NCBI RefSeq assembly: GCF_014356525.2
Contig: NC_052509.1
Span: 34,803,236-34,867,235, forward strand
Reading direction: 5' to 3'
Source: Nilaparvata lugens
Taxonomy: Eukaryota > Arthropoda > Insecta > Hemiptera > Delphacidae
Length of the DNA stretch: 64,000 bases
Shown here: positions 10,833-21,685 of the stretch, in pieces
How positions within the stretch are numbered: position 1 is the first letter of the stretch
Layout of the letters: each line of letters starts with the position of its first letter
Program-made: the position numbers and the translations under genes
The notes under the pieces: generated by a model
Seen by the model: the letters and a program-made list of their open reading frames with translations, nothing else
What the model was told of the DNA's origin: nothing
The model's database searches: none

Positions 10833-11015
10833 ATGAACCGTAGAGAACAGTCTGATGAGAGTGGAATCTATAATGAAGTATTACGCGATTATTTCACTGA
10901 TAAAGAAGATATAATTTCGAGTGATAGTGATGATGGTAAAATAAATCACATTAAAGAAAAATATCATCGAGAAAGAGATGCAAGACTCACACATGATACT
11001 GAAATTCGACAATGA
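10833..11015 (+). pseudogene. piggyBac transposase N-terminal remnant
   Basis: An ATG-started 60-codon frame begins MNRREQSDESGIYNEVLRDY and has an acidic IISSDSDDG stretch. The acidic N-terminus is typical of piggyBac transposases. The frame ends with TGA at 11013; the catalytic DDD domain is absent from the element. The residual product would have no transposase activity. Confidence 0.6.
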
Positions 11016-11075
11016 ATATCTGGGACAACTCGAATAAAACTGGGGTGGAAATGTGTTACTTAGCTATGAGTAAAA

Positions 11076-11451
11076 AGCTATGAATGAAAATAAAATGAGC
11101 AGGTGATATATTTTCCTTTCTTCCTATTGTAAATTTTCTGTATAGTCTACTTTTCTTAAAGTTGTACATTTTACAAATTATCTGAATTTGTACATCCAAA
11201 TTTGTAAAATATTATTTTTTTCCTTAGATTTGATTTCTAGTGGAGCAGCTATGAATGAAAGTAAATAAAGTAAATAGAAAGCTATGAATGAAAATAAAAT
11301 GAGCAGGTGATATATTTCCCTTTCTTCCTATTGTAAATTTTCTGTATAGTCTACTTTTCTTAAAGTTGTACATTTTACAAATTATCTGAATTTGTACATC
11401 CAAATTTGTAAAATATTATTTTTTCCCTAGATTTGATTTCTAGTGGAGCAG
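11076..11451. repeat. Tandem duplication of about 204 bp inside the piggyBac element
   Basis: Two direct copies of a roughly 172-bp AT-rich sequence (from 'agctatgaatgaaaataaaatgagc' to 'tagtggagcag') start at 11076 and 11280 and differ at only a few positions. A short third start (AGCTATGAATGAAAG) lies between them. The remaining interior to 11690 has no recognisable gene. Confidence 0.8.
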
Positions 11452-11718
11452 AATGTAACAAGGAATTGTTATTGTGTCTTGAAAAAATTTTGAGTTTAAA
11501 ACTGATAAAGATGAGCCATTTTTATAGTCATAATCATGATAAATTGAAATATTTTTTCCAAGTTGAAACAACTGTACAATATTGCTCTTACTATTTTTTA
11601 ATCGTGATAATAAATGTGATACAATACCTTACTCACGATTGTGACTTGAAAAGAAACCTAGTGAACTATTTTATACAATTAAAACAAAATGGGCTACATA
11701 TGTAGCCCGCGCGCTCTA

Positions 11719-12937
<1,219 letters not shown>

Positions 12938-13571
12938 AAGTTGAAAAAAATGTATTCTAATGTAGTACATTACACCACAAAAAATTGCTGTTTTATGAGG
13001 AGAGAACTAATAACTCATAGGTTGTAGCTGCAAATAAAACATGGATTTAAATAACAGCTGTTCCAAAACAGCTGATTTATTTTGTTTTAAATAAGAAAAT
13101 ATTTAAAAGAAATTATCAGCTAAAAATTATTTTCAGAAATATTTTAGCTCACTGTTAAACAAAACAACAAACTGTAAGTTATACATACTGTAACCGCGCT
13201 GTGATTTTTTTCTATTATTTGTAATTATAATCTATTATTTGTAACCATTTCACTTCGCTTTTTTGTGTTGAGTGTTAACTTTTCAAAAAACGGCAGGTAA
13301 CTTTAGGCATTATTCATACTCCGAATTAGCTGACGTGCATTTAATGTATGGGATGGGACACAGTAATAGAACTGAAGCAAGACGTTTGTATCAAGAAAAC
13401 TTTCCTAACCGAGTATGTCAAAGTTCGAAGTTTTTTGCCACTATTCTTCAACGTCTGTCTGAAACAGGTTCTTTGATGTCCAAAGAGCACATTTATGCAG
13501 GCAGACCCCGATCCACTAGGACTGTTGAGTTAAAGGAACAAGTTCTTAATGAAATTTATGAAGATCCAGAA

Positions 13572-16563
13572 TGATTGATTGATTTTTATTATGACGTGCT
13601 AGGTCTCGATAGACCCGTTGCACTAAACAACAGTACAATACAAAACAAGTAAACAAGATACAACAGTATTCAAATAAACAAGAATATAAGTATTACAAAT
13701 AAAAACAGTTAACTGTTGGAAGTTAAAATAGAATTAAATTAGATAATATGAATTAATATAATTATAAGTAGATAATAAAGATAATGTTATGAAAAAGAGA
13801 GAGTAGAGAATGAAATAAGGAGAAAAGTAAGAGAGATGAGAAAGTAGAAGAAGAAGAGAAATTGAAGAAATGATAGGAATATGAATCAATTCAATTCTTG
13901 TTTACAACTGCTTCTGAGCCAATTCAATAAATATGATTTATAAATGTTATTGAATTAATGAAAATTCATGAATACATTATATAGAATTTTTTGATTTCCC
14001 AAGCAGACAGATATAGATGGAATAAAAAAGATTTAAAAATAATAATAATACTAATGAAAGAAAAATTAATAATAACTGAGAATAACAAAAACATATTCTC
14101 AAACTGAAGTTTATGTAACGGTCTATGTACGATCCAATTTACAATCGAATTATTGACAAGCTCACTCCTACAACGATTCAAGTCATCCCCCCTCAAACTG
14201 TATAATTACCAAGATGCTGGTACAACTTCTTTTTGAAAAGTTTAAACGAACCACAAATAACTATGTGATCAGGCAAATCATTCCACTCTCTTGAGGCTTT
14301 AACAACAAAAGATTTATTAAAAAATACTGTACGATGCAGAGGAATCTGTATCAGTCATGAAGGTGAAAGCCTCACGAAGATACTCTGGACCGTCATTTAG
14401 AACCAATAGTTTATATGTCAGACATAGAATGAAGAATTTTCTTCGTTCCTTCAATCTAAGCCAGTTAAGATCGTTGAAGAAAGGAGTAATATGTGCATCC
14501 CTTCTTGCATCATATATGAACCTCACAGCGAAATTCATGGATCTCTGCAATCGATCATTCAGTTCATCGGATAGATCACTGTAGACAATTGAACAGTAGA
14601 AAAGAAATAGAAGGATCAAAGCGTTCACCAATGTAACTCTAACAGATTTCGGTAAATAGTTTCTGATCCTTTTAAGCTGATGCATTCCACTAAAGACTCT
14701 ATTGCACACATGCGTGGTTTGCTCATGCCAACTCAGAGAACTATCAATCAAGATGCCCAGAACCTCAAGGCACTGAGAGTATGGTATTTCTATACCACTG
14801 ATGACCACAGCCGGAGAGTTGGCCAGATATTATTATTATCTGGTTATTCGTCAATCTGGGATGACCAACAATCATACATTTGGTTTTCACTGGATTCAAT
14901 CTCAACCCGTGTGCATCAGACCACTCTACCAGTCTAGCAATATCCGAATTCATGTGATCTATGGATTGATGGAAGTGTTGCACAGGAAAATGGGAATATA
15001 TTATCAAATCATCAGCAAAGAGATGGTAGTTGGCGTGAGAAAATATCATAGAGACATTATTGATGTATACTGAGAAGAGGAGGTGTCCCAAAACTGATCC
15101 CTGGGGAACTCCCTCATTGACTGGTAACCATGATGAAAAGTTGTTTGAATTTCCACTAACAGCTTGGTGGTGATCAGAAAGATATGAAGAAAACCACCTT
15201 ACCGCAGAGTCAGAAAATTGACACTGGTTTTTCAATTTATGGAGCAAAAGGGTGTGATTGGCACTATCAAATGCTTTAGTGAAGTCGAATTGTACAAGCA
15301 ATGTAGCCTGCCTTCCATCCATTGCAGCTCTGATATCATCTGTCATCTTCAGAAGAGCAGTACAGGTACTGTAATTTGGTCGAAAACCAGATTGATGCTT
15401 TGCAAAAAATTCAAAACCAGCCAAATGCCTGACAGCTTGCCTATGAACAGTACGCTCAAAGGCTTTATAGAGATGGAGCATAGGATATTGATAGGTCTAA
15501 AATCAGCAGGAATACATGCATTCTTTTTTTTAGGTATAGGCTTGACCACTGATTGCTTCCATAAATCAGGAACAATACTTGACTGCAGCGAAAAATTGAA
15601 AATATGAGTAATAGTAGGTAATATGATGGGAAGTAGTTTCTTATAAAAATCTATAGGAATCCTGTCCACACCCATGGAATTTTTATTGATGGCAAGAATA
15701 TTCTGAGAGATTTCTGCAGGAAACACATATTCAAAAAAGAATGATTCTTCCGGAGGTGTATGTTGACATTGATTAACAAGTTGGTCGTGCAGAAAATCAG
15801 CTGTAGCAATCTGTGCAGGTGGGACAACAAAATAGTCATTGAGCTCAAGTGAAAGATCTGCTGGTATCTCATGCTGCTGTTTAGGTTGATGTGCTCCAAG
15901 TCTGCGAACGTTGTTCCACAGAGCGCCCATTGACTTACCTCGATTGAATTGGGTATGATAGTAACGAAGCTTCGCATTACGACACAAGGATTTGACTCTA
16001 TTGCGTAGAATTTTAAATGAATTGAATTCAGCCTCACTTCTAGTCGATTTGAAATCTCCTCCGAACTCTATCCCTCTCACGTCTAGCGTCCAAAATCTCA
16101 GAATCAATCCAGGGAGTTGATTTATGGCGTGGGCGAACTGTACTCATGGGAGCATGTTTATCAAATATATCAGTAACCATTTGATTAAATACCGCAACCT
16201 TTTCATTCAAATCGTTAATCATACCGATATGATGCCATGGGAGATTAATAGCCTCCTCCAAGACTGTGTTTATATTGAAGTTTTTGAAATTCCTGCATGT
16301 AAAAGTTGAATTGGACTGTGATGATTCCAAGTTATAAATTAAATACCGTAAATAAGATCATGGTGAGAGAAGGAAGGAGCAGGTGTCTGACTAAAAAATG
16401 AAACATACTCAATATCACTGACAATTGCTAAGTCTAACAAAGTGTGTGAGTTTGGTAGATGGTAAGTTGGCAATGTACTGTTAACAAAATTCAAACCCAT
16501 AGAGCTCACCATCGTAACAAGCTGTCTCTTTTCAAAATTATTTTTCAACAAATCAGAATTTAG
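13572..16563 (-). mobile_element. LINE-C, 5'-truncated non-LTR retrotransposon
   Basis: It is inserted in the transposase gene. The left edge is the 3' tail (a TGATTGATTGA repeat, i.e. an AATC-type tail on the minus strand). The right edge is inside the endonuclease, so it is 5' truncated. The host sequence reads ...GATCCAGA at the left and TCAGAGAAGAGC at the right, giving a short duplication of CAGA. About 740 bp of 3' UTR lie between the coding end and the tail. Confidence 0.8.
14317..16563 (-). pseudogene. LINE-C ORF2, endonuclease end, RT and C-terminus
   Basis: From right to left: the last third of an endonuclease ('TLLDLAIVSD', SFSHHDLIYGI), a linker with RRRF/'RNRVKSLCRNAKLRYY' character, and then RT blocks 'INKNSMGVDRIPIDFYKK', QFDFTKAFDSANH (catalytic Asp), GVPQGSVLGHLLFSVYINN and LFADDLIIY (catalytic FADD, near 15030). 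The C-terminal region with 'LEVLGILIDSSLSWHEQ' follows at 14808-14317. Frames change near 16100, 15480 and 14800, so no full protein is made. The style differs from LINE-B and LINE-D and is closer to the Jockey group. Confidence 0.8.
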
Positions 16564-17790
16564 GTCAGAGAAGAGCACGAGAGAATTGTCAATGCAGTTT
16601 AATGTCAATCAATCTATTATTTTGAGGATATTAAAAGAGCAACAATTACATCCATATCACTTCCAGAAAGTTCATACTCTATTGCCACGAGACTGTATAC
16701 CCCGTGCTGATATTTGCCGATGGTTTTTAGAAAAACTTGTTAACCCAAACTTTTAAACAACCGTTTTATTTACCGACGAGGCACACTTTACAAGAACAGC
16801 TATCGTTAACGTCCAAAACCAACATATTTGGGCAGCTGAGAATCCTCATGCCATCAATCCTAATCGTCCACATCAGTTTTCAGTAAACATTTGGGCAGGA
16901 ATCATGGGAGATCATCTACTTCTGTTCGAGCTTTCTCCCAGGCTTAATGGCATAATCTACTTAAACTTTTTGAGAGAGGAGCTATTTATTTTACTTGAAG
17001 ATGTACCTCTTCAGTTGCGCCAATACATTTGGTTTATGCATGATGGAGCTCCAGCATACTTCAGCATTTGGAAACCTGAATCACAGGTTTCTAAATCAAT
17101 GGATAGGCCGAGGTGTGCCAGTACCATGGCCAGCTAGGTCACCACACTTGAATCCTTTGGATTTCAACTTTGGGGACACTTGAAAACCTTAGTATACAAT
17201 ACTCCGATTGATACAATTGAAGAACTCCGATTAAGGATTTTGAACGTAATAGGAATGATAAAGCAGACTCCTGGAATATTTGAACGGGTCCGACAATCGA
17301 TGAGAAGACGTCTGAACATATGCATTAAGAACAACGGAGGTCACTTTGATCATCATCTTTAGTCTTTTGGTATAAGTTTAATGTCATTTAGATAATAATA
17401 TGTTACTTTCATATAAGAATCAAACTTTTCATAAAAAACCGAATATTTTATTTGCAATCAGCTACAACCTATGAGTTATTAGTTCTCTCCTCATAAAACA
17501 GCAATTTTTTGTGGTGTAATGTACTACATTATAATACATTTTATTCAACTTTAATTTGAATTTAGTTTACACAGCTTACATAATTCTTTTCAGAATTAAA
17601 TTCTCTACAATTTTTATTTCGGAAAATTATTTGTTTACTGGTCATTAAAGAAAGTTATTGGGCATCAAACGTAGAAGTCTGTGTTTTTCTACTTAGATTT
17701 TTGGCATATTTCAACTTTTTTCTCAAAAACTACTCACACAACAGCTTCCAGACTAGTTTTATTCAATTTTTCAGATATGTTTCCATATGA

Positions 17791-18154
17791 ATTTATATTA
17801 AGTATAAATTTAAATAGGATGTAACAAGCTTTATTATATTATTAACAATAGTTTAACACATTCAGAAATCAGACCACAGTAGCACTACAGAACTGAGACA
17901 CTGCTGCCGCTCGGCTGTCGCACGGATATGTGTGTTCTCCTATCACCATCACCGTGTCGCGGGCTTAGCTCAGCGTACGTCGGCGCGGGCTCGGTGCGGT
18001 TATATGTGTCCCGGTCTGTAGACTGTCCGTCTATATTGACTGGACTATTATTAAACAGAACATTTTAGGTTCTGAAAAACATATGTGTGATTTGATTTAC
18101 TATCAATAATTCCAATATCGATCATTCCTACACCAGATACGGAACTATACCTCA
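17791..18154. other. Intronic sequence with a GC-rich patch
   Basis: No gene is seen. A GC-rich patch at 17895-18015 (CTGCCGCTCGGCTGTCGCAC, then GCGGGCTTAGCTCAGCG) stands out from the AT-rich surroundings but has no supported reading frame. Confidence 0.4.
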
Positions 18155-19185
18155 AATGGATGTAAAGATTTCCACACATGCCGAACTGAACCTCGAACAG
18201 AGTAGCGAATCTTACAATCCGCCTTGCATCGAGCCGTGCAGCGAACATTAGCCATATATGTTTCATAATTGACCGAACGTAGAGAGGTCTATGTTTCAAC
18301 TCGGATTTTCTTTTATCTGCCTGTATGTAACGCGATTACGGCCAAACGCGTTGATAAAATTCGATGAGATTTGGCAGGAATATTCCTTTTTCAACTGCGC
18401 GTCGATGTATACAGAAGGTTTTTTTTGAAATTTTGCATTTTAAGGATAATATGAAAAGAAAAGGAATTCCTCCATACTCTGATATCACTATATATATCAT
18501 CTACTTTGAAGATAGGATCAATCAGACTATAGAATTATTCATAATCAATCAGCTGACAAGTGGATTATTCATTGCATGCATTACACAGATGTCTGGCCGT
18601 GTCTATTTCTATAAGGTAGGGTTTCAATATTTTTCATGATGCGTGCCATGGCATACTTTAGATAATCTATAGTAGGCTGTGTGCGTGCCCATCAGTATCA
18701 ATATTCTCACATTTCAAAAACAAATTTAATAGGTGATTAAAAATGAAATAAGAAATGATTGAATGAACTAAATAATGCTGAAGAAATTATAATATTCTTG
18801 ATTGAAAAAAAAATTAAAATAGTTGAGAAATATTTTTATCAGATGAAAAGATTATCACGGAACTGGAAATTATCATATGAGATACAAATTCAAACGTGAA
18901 CTGAGTTTATTAACATAAGTGAGTTTTTGATCTTTGAGAAGACAAATAACAGTTTTTAAGAATAAATTATGATTCAATTGTGAATTGTGATACAACTGAA
19001 TCAACAAGAACAGGTGACATCAGATACTTTTGGATGAGAAAACTGCGTGAGGTCTACTGTTCACAGAACGACTAGTGTTAACACTCAGCTGTTAATTAAC
19101 CGCCGCGCAGTTATCCGAACCGCCGTTCGCCGAACTTTTCAGCCAATCATAGCCCTCGATTAAAATTTTCCATGCAGCTTGCGAT
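18155..19185. repeat. Candidate TIR-type repeat unit related to 56149-56480
   Basis: The left end contains CACACATGCCGAACTGAACC and the right end CAGCCAATCATAGCCCTCG. The same two end motifs border the shorter unit at 56149-56480 (read in reverse). Positions 18290-18650 carry a separate, typical dispersed-repeat text ('gccaaacgcgttgataaaattcgatgag'), so the unit may be composite. No gene is seen. Confidence 0.4.
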
Positions 19186-20494
19186 ATACTTTTGGAAAAC
19201 ATACGAATACTTTTGCGAACATTAATACAGTAGAGACCTCTTCTCATTTTATTTAATCTATATTTTGGACAATTCATTGTCATGAATAATACATTTATAA
19301 GAATCGATAAATATTGTTTAATTCAAATAGATAATTTCTGAAAAATGATGATTGGATAAATTTCAATATTAAAATAATGTTGACCAAGAACTAGGTATCA
19401 TGACAATTATTTCCTTTTAAAATTATAATAATTTTGTTATTTTCAAACTAGTAATTAATTTCACTAACTAACCATAAGTTGAATGGAATAGATTCTGTAA
19501 TTTCCATATCCTATTTATTTTAATAAATGCCACAGACTCACAAAAAGAGACACCTTTATAAATATTTTCCACTTGCCATCGATTTTTGTTGGTAAGAGCA
19601 TTGATCATTGTTATTTCACGAAAAAGTAGGTAGAGACACCCACAAAAGGTGTCTGGTTTGGTCTATGTTTTGGCAACCCAAAAAAACCTACTTAGGTGGA
19701 TAGGACCTTTTAAGGCTCACCAATCTATAATATAATAAAGTAAAGAACTGGCTTATACATGTACGGGTTAGGAAAATTATGTTTGACGCATCATCACCTC
19801 TGAACTACTGGATTGATTAACTTGAAATTTCGCATATAGATTCTTAATTAACCGAGGATAGTTATACTCCTATTTTAAATTCTTCAAAATTTCATTACGT
19901 CAAGTTTTATTGGCAATAATAAACTTTTGATCAAGGAATAAGGGAGTGTTATTTTAATCGATTTGCAACATTCAGAACAGTACTGAACTGAACTCTGCAC
20001 GACACTCAACAGCGTTTTCGGGCGACTGTACAGTGCGTCAGTCAGTCAATCAGTGACTTAAATGAGAAAGGGACTGAACAAATTATAATTGAATAAGAAA
20101 ATCATAGAGATTCACAATTTATTAATGCATATATAGACACATACAAGAATGCATTTCGCATTGCGGGTACATAATCAAAAACAAAAGAAAACAGTTTATC
20201 CAATATGTTGCTTATTTGAAATGATCCTGATCAAAACCGGAGCAAGGTGGATAATATAATTTTCCATGATAAGTTATTATAACTACTCTAAATACTTTTG
20301 TAACAAATATATTATAATACCCTAAAGCCTGTAGAAAAAATCAGTGATTGGAACATATATATTATTATGTCTTGAAATTATTTCAGATATCATTGACACT
20401 ACGAAAACTGATGATTTGAAGCCGAACTTCGTAAAGTAAAATAAATCAACAGAACAGAATGTTCCACAATTAAAATTGAAAAATATTCACTACG
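19186..20494. other. Intronic AT-rich sequence
   Basis: No gene is seen. Positions 19740-19880 resemble the dispersed repeat at 1155-1330 ('catcatcacctctgaactactggattgattaac'). Confidence 0.4.
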
Positions 20495-20620
20495 TGACAG
20501 CATTTTATTGTTTGAAATCGCTGAGCGGTCCGCTGCACGGCGCGCTGCGCAGCGAATTGCAAGGTTCGCTGCGCTGTTCGAGGTTCGGTTCGGCATGTGT
20601 GGATATACCTGAATAGTGAA
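20495..20620. repeat. GC-rich repeat fragment sharing the GTTCGAGGTTCGGTTCGGCA motif
   Basis: The stretch with CTGCACGGCGCGCTGCGCAG and then GTTCGAGGTTCGGTTCGGCA matches the end of the repeat at 56420-56475 in the same orientation and the start at 18160-18200 in reverse. It is one member of a dispersed family. Confidence 0.5.
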
Positions 20621-20821
20621 TATCGAAGGAAAACCTACTCGTTCCGATAAAACTATTGATACACGGCACCGAAAAAAACGCCGTATTGATACAAGATATT
20701 TATAAAACGCCACATCAATACACCAACCTGTATCACCCATCACTAATACACTACTCATCCACTGGCTAAATTTCAACTCTGTCCTTAATTAATATAACAT
20801 TAGCTAGTTGACAGAAGTGTC

Positions 20822-20985
20822 GAAAAATTCCCGTACAATTCCCGTACATTTCCCGCCCAAATGAAATTCACGTAAAATTCACGGATTTACCGGTTTTCCC
20901 GCCGCGTGGACACCCTGTCTCACTTGACACGTGATAATGGCATTATCGCCGGAACTAATTGTGTTTTATATAAAAAGGAACAGGT
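20822..20985. repeat. Dispersed repeat with AATTCCCGTA motifs
   Basis: It contains AATTCCCGTACAATTCCCGT, 'gtggacaccctgtctca' and 'ataatggcattatcgcc'. The same elements appear in inverted order at 12276-12420. No gene is seen in the following 500 bp. Confidence 0.5.
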
Positions 20986-21492
20986 GTTACCCGTGCATCT
21001 AAACTACCCCGAATCAACATTTGCAACATGATAAAAAACATGCCTATACGGACATAAAAACAAATTACATATAAATAATATAAATGATTATACTTAATAA
21101 TAATATAATTATACTAAAATATTACATATTAAAAACAAAGGACCCGAACTGAATACCCTAGAACAATTTGAAATATACAAACAACAGACCCCAAAACATC
21201 CTTAATATTTAGACAAATTTCAAATCCCACCGCCTCTTCAACCTCCTACTCCATTAACAATAATGAAAATTCAAATATTGCCACCGCCAACAACTATTCA
21301 AATAATCCCGCCACTCTGCTTCAAAACTGTTTCTCTCCCAAAATTTTGATGAGTGATGAAATGTTAAAAAAAGACTAAACACTCGTAGGAATCTTCAAGA
21401 TACTATTTTATTCATTTTTTGTGATTTTCTCTTTATTCCCAACCAATTTTTCGAGGAATTTTTATTTAGTGACTTCATACAAATAGATGACC
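20986..21492. other. Intronic AT-rich sequence
   Basis: I see no gene or repeat of note here. Confidence 0.4.
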
Positions 21493-21685
21493 TCAAATCA
21501 AATCAAATCAAAATTGTTTATTGTCATTACAAAACAAATTGTATAACAAGGTCAGGTACATTTACAATTCATAACATTCTTCATTCATCAATACATGAAT
21601 AAGTATGGTAACGTTTTGTAACACTAACAATAATAATAGTAATAACAAATCAACAATATAAAAACAGGACAACAACAATAATATT

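Larger units (their letters stand above)
13290..17362 (+). pseudogene. Tc1/mariner-superfamily transposase, interrupted
   Basis: The N-terminal HTH part is at about 13290-13571 (YSYSELADVHLMYGMGHSN is the DUF4817-like start). After the LINE-C insertion it resumes at 16564 with the second HTH, then LFTDEAHF (first Asp), FSVNIWAGIMGDH, and WFMHDGAPAYF (second Asp). A frameshift follows near 17050-17080. The third motif reads SPHLNPLDF where related transposases have SPDL, so an acidic residue expected there is His. The C-terminus (17180-17362) ends with TAG. It is inactive for several independent reasons. Confidence 0.8.
12938..17790 (+). mobile_element. Tc1/mariner-like DNA transposon, copy 2, split by LINE-C
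   Basis: Inverted arms of about 105-112 bp (12938-13041 and 17441-17552) include the same words, such as GTAGTACATTACACCACAAA, in opposite orientation. Between them lie the transposase remnant and LINE-C (13572-16563). As in copy 1, shared sequence continues about 240 bp beyond the right arm to near 17790; no matching left extension was found, so the true element end is unsettled. Confidence 0.75.

Noticed and set aside
11433..11705. 90-codon frame inside the piggyBac element
   Set aside because: AT-rich, no similarity to the piggyBac catalytic domain, and it overlaps the tandem duplication and the subterminal palindrome.
18364..18639. 91-codon plus-strand frame
   Set aside because: It lies on a common dispersed-repeat text and has no domain signal.
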